NCBI GenBank assembly: GCA_018396725.1
Contig: JAGTRC010000006.1
Coordinates: 22,958-86,957 of the forward strand
Source of the DNA: Candidatus Bathyarchaeota archaeon
GTDB taxonomy: Archaea > Thermoproteota > Bathyarchaeia > 40CM-2-53-6 > DTGE01
DNA: 64,000 bases
Direction: 5' to 3'
Every line of letters begins with the position of its first letter. Within the stretch, counting starts at the first letter, position 1. A model generated the notes under the pieces. That model was not told where the DNA came from. It saw nothing but the letters and a program-made list of their open reading frames with translations, and ran no database searches. This document shows, piece by piece, positions 1-8,356 of the stretch. A program made the position numbers and the translations under genes.

Positions 1-186
1 CCCGAGCTTGTGTCTAGGGGGGAGCCCCTATGCGTCGATGGAACCCTTAACGCTGTAACCTTCAGGGCTGAGCCGGCTGGGGAAGTCACCATAGTGGGGA
101 GGGGGGCTGGGGGCCCGGAGACGGCGAGCGCGATAATCAGGGACCTAGCCAAGATAAGGATGGAGGCCGCTAAGCTAATAGCCTAG
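1..186 (+). CDS. hom: Homoserine dehydrogenase, C-terminal end (partial)
   Basis: The open frame enters from the left edge and stops at TAG 184-186. The visible 61 residues contain VGRGAGG followed by TASAIIRDL, the typical end of homoserine dehydrogenase catalytic domains (NAD(P)H-dependent reduction of aspartate semialdehyde to homoserine). No C-terminal ACT domain follows. It lies 67 bases upstream of aspartate kinase on the same strand and near thrB/thrC, which supports an aspartate-family cluster. The family call rests on a short tail, so it is likely rather than certain. Confidence 0.75.
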   Translation, partial: PELVSRGEPLCVDGTLNAVTFRAEPAGEVTIVGRGAGGPETASAIIRDLAKIRMEAAKLIA

Positions 187-253
187 ATGGGGGAGGATTG
201 AATGAGACGTGCGGAGATGGGGCGGGTCGGCTAGGCTGGAGGCGGATTAGGTC

Positions 254-1648
254 TTGATCCTCGTGGTAGAGCTCGGCGGATCGAGTATAGCGGATCCCGG
301 GAGGCTCTCCAACGCTTCACGGATCGTCGCGGATAGGGTGGCTTCCGGGGATAGGATCGCCGTGGTCGTCTCAGCGTTGCCCGGGGTGACCGACAAGCTC
401 CTAGAGGCGGCTGAGCACGCCTGTACCGGGGATCAGAACCACGTCAAGGATCTCGTCGAGGATGTTAAGAGCCTGCATCTAGGGATCGCCGCCGCATGTG
501 TAGAGGGGGGTTTCGGGGAGGATTCCATCCGCAGCCTAAGGTCCCTATGCGAAGACCTGAACAGGATCTTGATAGGCATCTCCTATCTGAGGGAGTTGAC
601 GGCTAGGTCGAGGGATTATGTGCTCTCATTCGGGGAGAGGCTTTCAACCACCATAGTCTATTATCTCCTGAGGTCCAAGGGTTTGGAGGCGGAGTACTTC
701 CTGGGAGGAGACTGCGGAGTCATAACCGATGGGAACTACGGCGACGCCTCACCCCTCTACAACGTCTCTAAAGTGGAGATTAGGAGGATACTGGGGCCCC
801 TCCTGGACGCGGGAATAGTCCCCGTGGTGACAGGTTTCGTAGGGAAGACCCAGGAGGGGGTTGTCACGACCCTCGGCAGGGGCGGCTCAGACTACACGGC
901 TACGCTCATAGGGGCTGCGTTGAAGGCTGATGAGGTTTGGATCCTCGGGGAGGTTGGAGGGTTGATGACAGCGGATCCCAGGATAGAGCCTAACGCCAGG
1001 ATCATCCGTAGATTATCCTATGAGGAGGCTATGGAGATGGCCCATTTCAGGGCTAAGTCCATCCATCCCAGGGCTTTAGAGCCTGCGGCCCTCACGGGTA
1101 TACCCGTGAGGATCAGGAGCATATATGAATGGGATGATCCTGGAACGGTCATCTCCAGGGAGGGGGGAAGCCCCATGGTTAAGGCTGTGACCATGATCGA
1201 CAACGCCTCGATGATCACGGTCAGCGGGGGAGGGATGATGGGGGCCCCTGGGACGGCGGCTAAGATATTCAGGGTGCTGGGGGATCAGGGCATAAATATA
1301 CTCATGATATCCCAGAGCTCCTCGGAGGTGAACATATCCATGGTGGTCCCCGAGGAGGACCTGGATAGGGCTGTGAGCATCTTGGAGATGGCTATGCTTG
1401 GAAAGGAGAACGTGAGGGAGATAAAGCCTGAACCCAGCATCTCGGTCATATCGGTTATAGGTGAGGGGATGAAGGGCACCGTCGGGATAGCCGCCAAGGT
1501 GTTCGGGGCTGTGGCTGAGAATAATATAAACGTGAAGATGATAGCCCAAGGCTCCTCGGAGACCAATATATCCTTCGTGGTCGATAGGAGCCTGGGGGCT
1601 AAAGCCGTCAGGGCGCTGCATTCAAGGTTTAACCTGGATAAGATTTAA
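254..1648 (+). CDS. lysC: Aspartate kinase with two C-terminal ACT domains; atypical active-site residues
   Basis: The 464-residue product is an amino-acid kinase domain (about 1-300) followed by two ACT domains (about 312-380 and 390-460), the aspartokinase architecture. It would phosphorylate aspartate at the head of threonine, methionine and, in some organisms, lysine synthesis, with feedback control through ACT. Visible motifs are LGGSS (7-11), SFGERLS (125-131), GRGGSDYTA (208-216) and GGLMTADPR (235-243). The start is TTG at 254. Oddly, the usual KFGGSS lysine is glutamate (VVELGGSS, residue 6), and the WTDV-type aspartate is glutamate in ILGEVGG. A normal LysZ-type VVKLGGS occurs elsewhere in this window. 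It may be catalytically altered or a regulatory paralogue. Its last 20 bases overlap thrC on the other strand. Confidence 0.88.
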   Translation: MILVVELGGSSIADPGRLSNASRIVADRVASGDRIAVVVSALPGVTDKLLEAAEHACTGDQNHVKDLVEDVKSLHLGIAAACVEGGFGEDSIRSLRSLCEDLNRILIGISYLRELTARSRDYVLSFGERLSTTIVYYLLRSKGLEAEYFLGGDCGVITDGNYGDASPLYNVSKVEIRRILGPLLDAGIVPVVTGFVGKTQEGVVTTLGRGGSDYTATLIGAALKADEVWILGEVGGLMTADPRIEPNARIIRRLSYEEAMEMAHFRAKSIHPRALEPAALTGIPVRIRSIYEWDDPGTVISREGGSPMVKAVTMIDNASMITVSGGGMMGAPGTAAKIFRVLGDQGINILMISQSSSEVNISMVVPEEDLDRAVSILEMAMLGKENVREIKPEPSISVISVIGEGMKGTVGIAAKVFGAVAENNINVKMIAQGSSETNISFVVDRSLGAKAVRALHSRFNLDKI

Positions 1649-2879
1649 CCCGGAGACGCTGAGCCCTAAGGAGCTTGAGGATCTCAGCGGCGTCCCCTTT
1701 AACCCTCCTGAACCTGGCGTTTCTCAGGACTATCTCCGGGTCCTTGAGGCCGTGGCCCGTGGCTATACATAGGATCTCCATATCCCCCTGGACTACGCCA
1801 TCCCTTAACAGTTTGCGTATCCCGGCTATGGGAGCGGCGCTGGCGGGCTCCACGAACAACCCTTCAAGCCTGGCTAAGAGGCGTTGAGCCTCCAGTATCT
1901 CCCTGTCGCTCACGGTCTCCATCAGGCCCCCGGACTCCCTGACGGCGTTTAAGGCCTTTCTCCAGCTCACGGGGGCTCCGATCCTTATGGCTGTGGCGAT
2001 GGTTTCAGGCCTCCCCCACGGCCTGATCTTATCCAGGCCTTGCTTGAAGGCCTCGGCTATGGGTGAAGCCCCCTCCGCCTGGATCCCGACCAGCCTCGGA
2101 GCCCCATCCTCCAAGCCTAGGGTCTTGAGCTCCTGGAAGCCCTTCCATAGGGCGCTTATGTTCCCGGCGTTCCCTACGGGCAGGGCAACCAGGTCTGGAA
2201 GCCTCCCCAGCTGATCCCTCGCCTCGAAGGCCAGGGTCTTCTGCCCCTCGATCCTGTAGGGGTTTATGGAGTTCAGGAGGTATATCTCACGGGACCTCTC
2301 GGATATATCCATCACCAGCCTTAAAGCCTCGTCGAAGTTTCCCTCCACCTGGAATATCTCGGCTCCATGGGCTACCGCCTGGGCCAGCTTCCCCCTGGCA
2401 ACCCTTCCCGAGGGGACTAGGACTATCCCCCTCAAACCCGCCTTAGCGGCGTAGGCGGCTAGGGATGCAGAGGTGTTCCCTGTGGAGGCGCATGCCACGG
2501 CCTTCACCCTGTGCTCCAGGGCCTTGGAGACGCCCACGGTCATCCCTCGATCCTTGAATGAGCATGTAGGGTTATCTCCCTCCATCTTAACCCATAGATC
2601 CCTGACGCCTAGCATCTCCCCTAGACGCCTGCAACGGTGTAGGCGGGTCCCTCCCTCTCCGAGGGAGACTATGCATGCATCGTCATTCACGGGCAGGAGC
2701 TCCCTGTAACGCCACACCGATAAGCTTCTGCGCCTGATCCCCTCATGGTCGAGCCTGTCCCCCAGCTCCTCATAGTCGTATGCAACCTCTAGGAGCCCCC
2801 CGCATCTCCCGCAGCGATAGATGAGGCTGGCCCCGGGATGCTCCCCTCCACACTCTACACATCGAAGCCAGTGATTCAA
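1629..2879 (-). CDS. thrC: Threonine synthase
   Basis: The 416-residue PLP enzyme converts O-phosphohomoserine to threonine. An N-terminal zinc-ribbon (CVEC at 7-10 and CGRC at 23-26) precedes the fold-type II domain, as in many archaeal and plant-type threonine synthases. The PLP lysine is in NPTCSFKDRG (K109), and a glycine-rich phosphate-binding loop (PVGNAGN) follows. The start overlaps the thrB stop by 4 bases, so the two are translationally coupled. The 3' end overlaps the aspartate kinase end in convergent orientation. The gene is intact and full length. Confidence 0.95.
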   Translation of the reverse strand: MNHWLRCVECGGEHPGASLIYRCGRCGGLLEVAYDYEELGDRLDHEGIRRRSLSVWRYRELLPVNDDACIVSLGEGGTRLHRCRRLGEMLGVRDLWVKMEGDNPTCSFKDRGMTVGVSKALEHRVKAVACASTGNTSASLAAYAAKAGLRGIVLVPSGRVARGKLAQAVAHGAEIFQVEGNFDEALRLVMDISERSREIYLLNSINPYRIEGQKTLAFEARDQLGRLPDLVALPVGNAGNISALWKGFQELKTLGLEDGAPRLVGIQAEGASPIAEAFKQGLDKIRPWGRPETIATAIRIGAPVSWRKALNAVRESGGLMETVSDREILEAQRLLARLEGLFVEPASAAPIAGIRKLLRDGVVQGDMEILCIATGHGLKDPEIVLRNARFRRVKGDAAEILKLLRAQRLRVKSYPG

Positions 2880-3835
2880 GGTTCATCACCTTCCCCTGGG
2901 AGTATCCTGGCTCCATGGGCCGGCCTGGCAACCCTGACTTCAGGGGTGAAGCCCTGCTCCCTGTAAGCCTTCCTCACCGCTTCAGCCACCCCAGTAGCCT
3001 CCTCGCCGGTCAACGCTACGAGGGCGGGGCCTGCGCCGCTTATGGATACGCCGTAGGCCCCAGCCTTATATGCGGCCTCCCTAACCTTATGGTACCCCGG
3101 GATCAGGGGTATCCTAGCCTTCTCAACCACGCCCTTACCCATGGCCTTCCCTATGAGCTCGAGATCCGAATGGATTATACCCGTTACCAGGAGGGCTAGG
3201 CAGCCTAGATCTGAAACGTGGTCCCTTAACGTTATGCTTCTGGGGGCCGCAGCCCTTGAGGCTTCGGTCTTCCTCCTGGAGGGGGCCTCCCATGGGAAAG
3301 CCACCACGAACCTCAGATCCTCCGATGGGACCAGTTTAACTACCTCCAATGGATTGTAGGATCCTATCAGGGTCAGGCCTCCCAGGAGCGATGCGGATAC
3401 GTTGTCGGCGTGCCTCGCCCCCGAGGCGGCGTACTCTCCCTCCATGGCCAACTGTATGAGCTTCGCATAATTCCATCCTAGGTCTAGGAGGATGTTTAAG
3501 GCGAGGGCACAGGCGGCTGAGCTGGCTCCGCTACTCCCTAAACCCTTACCCACAGGGATGTTCTTGGTGAGCTCTATCCTGACCCCTCCTTCGAATCCAG
3601 ATTCCCTCAAGACCTTCTCAGCCACGATCGTCACAGCGTTCCCCTCGGGGGGCTCAGACAAATCCTTCGCGTACGGCCCCTTGACTATCGTGGATACCCC
3701 ATGGCCCCTCTCCAAGGAGACCTCCACGAGATCTCTGTAGGCGTCTAAGGCCAAGCCTAACACGTCGAACCCCGGCCCCAAATTGGCCGTGGAGCACGGG
3801 GCCTCAACCCTAACCCCCCGCGAACGGGGATTCAT
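2876..3835 (-). CDS. thrB: Homoserine kinase (GHMP family)
   Basis: The 319-residue GHMP kinase makes O-phosphohomoserine, the substrate of the overlapping thrC. The N-terminus has APCSTANLGPGFDVLG, and the ATP loop is GKGLGSSGASSA at about 97-108. The C-terminal GVSISGAGPALVAL matches motif 3 of the family. Order thrB then thrC on the minus strand with a 4-base overlap indicates one transcript. No frame or residue anomalies are seen. Confidence 0.95.
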   Translation of the reverse strand: MNPRSRGVRVEAPCSTANLGPGFDVLGLALDAYRDLVEVSLERGHGVSTIVKGPYAKDLSEPPEGNAVTIVAEKVLRESGFEGGVRIELTKNIPVGKGLGSSGASSAACALALNILLDLGWNYAKLIQLAMEGEYAASGARHADNVSASLLGGLTLIGSYNPLEVVKLVPSEDLRFVVAFPWEAPSRRKTEASRAAAPRSITLRDHVSDLGCLALLVTGIIHSDLELIGKAMGKGVVEKARIPLIPGYHKVREAAYKAGAYGVSISGAGPALVALTGEEATGVAEAVRKAYREQGFTPEVRVARPAHGARILPGEGDEP

Positions 3836-4218
3836 CTATCTAAACGTCCCTCCCCGCCAGGTTAGCTGGAAGTTTCTTTAAGGGTCTTAAGCCACTCCTA
3901 TCCTTTTTAACCCTTCTATTAAATGAACCGGGTTCATGGAGGTCTTCTAAGCCGCCCCACCGGCCCCCCTCACCCAGGCTGACGGACGGAGCAAACTCAA
4001 GGAATAGGAGGGAGACCATAGCCACGCCCACAGCCGTGAAGAACGGGGTTGAAGGCCAGCCGCGCTGGTGGTATATCGGACCGGAAACCCCCAATTAGGC
4101 GGGAGCAGCCGGATCCCGATGGATTCAGGCTTCCCGGGGCTGAGGCGGAGCATTGCTTTAAGGAGGGGGAGCCACGCGAGAAGATTTGAAGGGCAGATGG
4201 ATGATCAATGAACATCTT
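3836..4218. other. Gene-free spacer
   Basis: About 380 bases between thrB and the MscS-like gene. Short open frames on the minus strand have no recognisable motifs and overlap each other. It should hold the thrB promoter (TTTAA-rich stretch near 3875-3925), but no clear TATA box can be assigned with confidence. Confidence 0.4.
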
Positions 4219-4863
4219 TTAACCATGAGATGTAACCTGTTCCGGGTCCTGTTTTTGAGGGTGGTCCTCCATGGAGGATTGGATCCGTTCCCGTTCAATT
4301 TGACGGGTCGGCGACTCCATGGATCTCTGCACCTTCCCGAGGAAGTTCTCCAGGATGCTGCTCCGCAGATCTGTTACCGAGTCGAGCCTTGACCTGTACA
4401 TTCCCCGTACGACCAGGAGATCCGGCCTCTGATATATCCCCACCTCTATGGGCTCCATCCCCTCCTCCACTATGGATCTCCTCATGAGCTCCTTCAGGAG
4501 GCCGATGTCATGACATGGATATTTCACGTAGGCCACCACCTCGTCGACGTAGTCGTCCTCCCTATAGATTAGGACGGGGTTGCTCATGAGCAGCATATTA
4601 AATATCTGTAGGATCCTTCCCGTGCGGATGCTGGGAAGCCGCTCCCCATCCCCAACCTCTATCAAGCTCGTCCTGAACAAGCCTACCTTGATGACGTCTC
4701 CTTTAATCGGAGGGGTGGTAAACACTTTTATCCTCCGGCCGGGCCTTATCTGCCTAACAATCCTGATGATCAAGCCCGCTAAGAGGGAGGCAATGTAATC
4801 CTTAACTATCCATGAAACGCCCAGGGTACTAGCCAATATGCTTATAACTACTAAGGCCTCCAA
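4219..4863 (-). CDS. MscS-like mechanosensitive channel domain protein
   Basis: This 214-residue protein starts with a hydrophobic helix, then VKDYIASLLAGLIIRI and a GRRIKV...GDVIKVG stretch. This matches the TM3/beta-domain transition of MscS channels (the family pattern is D-x-LAN-x-xAG followed by GDxI, then IxxRxTxLRxxDGxxxxxPN). A charged C-terminal tail ends in a polar, probably disordered region. It is shorter than a full MscS and has one clear membrane helix instead of three, so it may be a minimal or truncated family member. No operon partner is present. The family assignment is by pattern only. Confidence 0.6.
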   Translation of the reverse strand: MEALVVISILASTLGVSWIVKDYIASLLAGLIIRIVRQIRPGRRIKVFTTPPIKGDVIKVGLFRTSLIEVGDGERLPSIRTGRILQIFNMLLMSNPVLIYREDDYVDEVVAYVKYPCHDIGLLKELMRRSIVEEGMEPIEVGIYQRPDLLVVRGMYRSRLDSVTDLRSSILENFLGKVQRSMESPTRQIERERIQSSMEDHPQKQDPEQVTSHG

Positions 4864-4978
4864 AGCCGGCCACCCTCAATTGAACTCCTCAAGGATACAG
4901 TAACCACCCCACCTAATTAACTTGACCTGATCGATGATGAGCCAGGGATTAGACGGCTGAATATGGAGGAGGGTTGAA

Positions 4979-5017
4979 CCCGCCTCTCCGAGCCGGTGAT
5001 GTACTCCGAGAGGCGGG
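4979..5017. repeat. Perfect 10-bp inverted repeat in the MscS/CYTH spacer
   Basis: CCCGCCTCTC (4979-4988) pairs perfectly with GAGAGGCGGG (5008-5017) across a 19-base loop, and pairing can extend inward with one mismatch. The rest of the 421-base spacer (4864-5284) shows no gene, apart from an SD-like GGAGGGG just before the CYTH start. It could be a structured leader, a small RNA or a terminator for an unseen transcript; the sequence does not decide. Confidence 0.45.
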
Positions 5018-5284
5018 ATCTAGCCTCCACATTCCGGTGAACGCCTAAAACCGAGATGTCCAGTCCACAGCCGTTATACATCCAGAGGCGCTCTTTAACA
5101 GCCGCCGGATCTCCCTAAGCCTGGAGCAGGGGAGGGGGGATACATGGAGGGGGCCGGGGCTCAGGGTAGGCCGATGGAAAGGTTTATGCTGTCCCCCTCC
5201 CTCACATTTACCGGGGGATCTACGGGGAGAAGAGGAACATTAAAAAGTTAGGTTTTAATTAGATCCCGTGTTGGAGGGGATTGC

Positions 5285-5818
5285 TTGACCAAGACGCTTG
5301 TGGAACTCAAGGCTCAGATACCTGATCGCGAATCTGTGCGGGGGCTCCTCGTAAACAACGGAGGCGAATACGTGGGTCGTTACCACCAAGTGGACACGTA
5401 TTTCAAGGTTCCTAAGGGCCGCTTGAAGGTCCGGGAGTTGGTAGGCCTCGACAAGGCCCACCTGATATTCTATGAACGAGAAGACGTGAGAGATCCAAAG
5501 GAGAGCAGGGTGTGGAAGGTGAACATACAGGATCCTGAATCCATGAAGGAGCTTTTATCCCAGATATTCCCGGTGTGCGCAGTGGTGGACAAGAACCGGG
5601 AAATATACATGTTCGACGGGGTTCAGGTACACCTGGATAGGGTGGAGGGCTTAGGGGAGTTCCTGGAGCTCGAGAAGGAGGTTTCGGACGAGCCTGGGGC
5701 GATACTGGAGGGCCGAAGAAAGCTTGAGAGCCTACTGGAGAGGCTCGACGTAAACGTTAAAAACCTCCTGAGTAGATCCTACTGCGACATGATCATGGAG
5801 GGGGAAGCCGTTAAATAG
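5285..5818 (+). CDS. CYTH domain protein (CyaB / class IV adenylate cyclase-like)
   Basis: The 177-residue protein has the CYTH fold pattern: VELKAQI near the N-terminus (the ExExK-like strand), HQVDTYFKVPKGRLKVRE at about 35-52, paired EFLELEKEV later, and a C-terminal SYCDMIM. CYTH proteins bind triphosphates. Members are class IV adenylate cyclases, thiamine triphosphatases or inorganic triphosphatases, and archaeal members are often called CyaB without proof of cyclase activity. The start is TTG at 5285 with GGAGGGG 6-12 bases upstream. It stands alone, so substrate is not inferable. Confidence 0.85.
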   Translation: MTKTLVELKAQIPDRESVRGLLVNNGGEYVGRYHQVDTYFKVPKGRLKVRELVGLDKAHLIFYEREDVRDPKESRVWKVNIQDPESMKELLSQIFPVCAVVDKNREIYMFDGVQVHLDRVEGLGEFLELEKEVSDEPGAILEGRRKLESLLERLDVNVKNLLSRSYCDMIMEGEAVK

Positions 5819-6280
5819 AGGGATGGGAGAAACCCTTAGGACGTCGATCGTGCCCCTATAAACCGTCAGGCCGCGCTAGGTTGGAGAGCCAACCCCCAGT
5901 CCGAATATTCTATATGATTCTCCTATGTCGTATTAGCCGCGTGGTGGAGAGGTAAGTTAAAGCGGGGAGCGTCACTATGTGTAATAAGGTAACTTAATTT
6001 CGGTGGATTAGGCACTAAAAATTCATTCTACCATTCAATTCATGAAATTGGCAACTTAGTCGCCTCCGCATATATGTTTAGCCTTCAATCTCGACGGTAA
6101 CCCCGGAAATTTTGGCTGGAACGCTTCATTAAGACTTTGGAGGCTTTTTTGAGGGATTGTAGAATGATTCCTAACAGAAGTTTTTAGTTCATAAGCCACC
6201 GCAGGTGGGGATGCATGTAAGGTAAATTCAGATGGGAAATCCCCCATCCACGCCCTGATCGGAGCTGTGTCGGGCATCGG
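5819..6280. other. Gene-free spacer
   Basis: About 460 A+T-richer bases between the CYTH gene and the methyltransferase. A 73-codon minus-strand frame (6056-6277) has no motif and looks like chance. No RNA or repeat is recognised. Confidence 0.4.
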
Positions 6281-7468
6281 TTATGGTTCTATTGCCAGCA
6301 TGGACTTGAGATACTCCGCGTACTCCAGGAACCTCTTATAGCTCACATCTAACGGGACTACGTGGTCTAGCCCCGGTATGTATCCGCCGGATTCCTTCAT
6401 CTTCGGCACTTTTGAGTCGACCTCGCTCCTCATAGATTCTCCGCCCTCCGCTATCCTCCTCTTATCCAGGTTGCCCGCCAGGAACAGCTTCTCGCCGTAC
6501 CTCTCCCTCACGAGCCTTGCATCCATGCCCGCGTTGACCTCGAGGGGCCAGAGGCCGGTGATCCCCGCTTTAACCACCAGGTCCAATATGGGGTAGAGGT
6601 TGCCGTCGCTGTCCATCATTATGCGGTCTATCTTGTTCTTGTTGAGGAAGCCTATCACCCTCTTATAGTGGGGGAGCAGGAACTCCCTGTAGAGCCTGGG
6701 CGAGATGTTCGGGCCATGCCTCGTCGCCAGGTCCTCCCACCAGAACACTATGTCTATCCTATCCTTTAGGGTCTCCACGGCGTCTCTGATCCTCTCGATG
6801 TTGAAGTATTCCCAGTAGGATGCCATGTCATGGATGAGCTCGGGATCCTTGTAGAAGGCTAGGTTGAACTGGGGGATCCCCATCAACTCGGCCCCGAACC
6901 CGTAGAAGCCTGTGATGTAGAGCATGGTGGCCCCCTCCTGGTATTCCTCGAAGACCTCTAGGTAGGCGTCCTTATCCCAGTCTATGGGGTATCTCCTGGG
7001 ATCCTCGGGGTTCAGCCTCTCCTTATATTTCTCCCAGCTCTCCATATCCTTAACCGGGAACTCCACGAACTGGGGCATTGAATACCAGGAGTGCTCCCCT
7101 TTCAGCTTCCTGGCTATGGCTCCGCTCTCCATGAGGTACTCCTGGTACCTCTCGGATTCGCCGATCTTCCTATGCTTGAACCTGGGGATGGGCCCCCCAT
7201 CCACCGGGACTATGAGCCCTCGCAGGTTCACGGCCCCGAAGAAGTTGTAGAGGTTGAATCCCTTAAATTCAGGCCAGTTCAGGAATGTGCGGGAGTGGCG
7301 GAGCCTCCACTCCGTCTCCACTATCCTATGGGCGGGCAGCCCTTCAGAAAGCCATCTTATGACCGTGTCGACGTAGAAGCTTTCATACCATGGTAGGACG
7401 TCGACTTTCCTGAAGCGTATGGTGCTCCGAATCCTCTCCCTCGGGGTCATCCCTTCAGGCTCCCCCAT
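6281..7468 (-). CDS. Uroporphyrinogen-decarboxylase-family methyltransferase (MtaA/MtbA-like)
   Basis: The 395-residue product matches the URO-D superfamily: N-terminal MTPRERIRSTIRFRKVDVLPW, central YITGFYGFGAEL, and C-terminal GLWPLEVNAGMDARLVRERYG...FLAGNLDK. Members next to a corrinoid protein move methyl groups between a substrate or coenzyme and cobalamin. The H-x-C-G zinc motif of MtaA/MtbA is not visible; the equivalent position reads MMDSDGN. Canonical coenzyme-M methylation is therefore doubtful, and a demethylase of an unknown methoxy or methylated compound is equally possible. It begins within the last 14 bases of the upstream corrinoid gene, so both are co-translated. Confidence 0.8.
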   Translation of the reverse strand: MGEPEGMTPRERIRSTIRFRKVDVLPWYESFYVDTVIRWLSEGLPAHRIVETEWRLRHSRTFLNWPEFKGFNLYNFFGAVNLRGLIVPVDGGPIPRFKHRKIGESERYQEYLMESGAIARKLKGEHSWYSMPQFVEFPVKDMESWEKYKERLNPEDPRRYPIDWDKDAYLEVFEEYQEGATMLYITGFYGFGAELMGIPQFNLAFYKDPELIHDMASYWEYFNIERIRDAVETLKDRIDIVFWWEDLATRHGPNISPRLYREFLLPHYKRVIGFLNKNKIDRIMMDSDGNLYPILDLVVKAGITGLWPLEVNAGMDARLVRERYGEKLFLAGNLDKRRIAEGGESMRSEVDSKVPKMKESGGYIPGLDHVVPLDVSYKRFLEYAEYLKSMLAIEP

Positions 7469-8117
7469 CGGTCATCCATTCCCTACAGAATTTCACGCCC
7501 TGTACTGCGTCGACCGCCACCCCGTCCACTCCTATTCTCCTCCCGAACTCCTCAGTTACAGCGTTTCCACCCAGGAGTATCTTCACTTTATTCCTCAGCC
7601 CTTTCTCCTTAAGCCTTTTAACCACCAGCTCCACCTCGGGTAGGACCGTGGTCAGCAGGGCGGATAGGCCCAGCACGTCGGGGCTCCTCTCCGAAACTGC
7701 TTCGATGAACCTTTCAGGGTCGACGTCGACGCCTAGATCGTAGACTTTGAAGCCGCATCCCTCAGCGAACATCTTGAAGATATTCTTGCCTATGTCGTGG
7801 ATGTCCCCTCTGACGGTGCCTAGGACGATGACGCCCCTCCCATCCGAGCCCTCAAAGTTGAGTCTTGAAGCTAGGAGACCCATGGAATCCGACATCAAGT
7901 CAGCCCCGTATAGGAGCTCGGAGAGGAAGTATTCTCCCGCCTCGAACCTCCTACCCACCTCCTCCAACCCCCTCCTTAAACCATCCTCCAATATCCTGAT
8001 GGGCGGGATCCCCTCATCGAGGGCCTCCTGGATGAGCCGCCTAAGATCCTTAGAATTCAGGTTTGCAAGCGCATCTGCGATGTCGTCCAGCACCCCAGTC
8101 AAACCTAGAGCACCCAT
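7455..8117 (-). CDS. Corrinoid protein of a methyltransferase system (MtbC/MtaC-like)
   Basis: The 220-residue protein has an N-terminal helical B12-binding cap (about 1-90) and a Rossmann-like B12 domain with GTVRGDIHDIGKN, the D-x-H-x-x-G motif whose histidine coordinates cobalt. Later glycine loops (SALLTT, LLGGNAV) bind the nucleotide tail. It carries the methyl group for the overlapping URO-D-like methyltransferase. No corrinoid-activating protein and no substrate-specific methyltransferase of the MttB/MtaB type lie beside it, so the methyl donor is unknown. Confidence 0.93.
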   Translation of the reverse strand: MGALGLTGVLDDIADALANLNSKDLRRLIQEALDEGIPPIRILEDGLRRGLEEVGRRFEAGEYFLSELLYGADLMSDSMGLLASRLNFEGSDGRGVIVLGTVRGDIHDIGKNIFKMFAEGCGFKVYDLGVDVDPERFIEAVSERSPDVLGLSALLTTVLPEVELVVKRLKEKGLRNKVKILLGGNAVTEEFGRRIGVDGVAVDAVQGVKFCREWMTDGGA

Positions 8118-8356
8118 GATCCTTAGAGTCCATCAAATATAAATCTCTTCTGAGATTTCTTCTGAATGGGATCCCCGAAGGGAAGTCGAGGAGAGTGGGC
8201 CTAATGGCGGATGGATCTCCCCATCCAGCCCGCCTCAACACAGCCGCGCCGCAGTTTCGGATCAGGAGTCCCCCGGATCCAGATACTCACACGGGGACGG
8301 GGCGGATGGGATGGAGCCCATGGCGGGGCCTAAACCCGGCGTGGACGGGTTACATC

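Noticed and set aside
1076..1621. Long minus-strand open frame opposite aspartate kinase
   Set aside because: It is the antisense shadow of a clear aspartokinase with ACT motifs; its product is Gly/His/Pro-rich with no motif.
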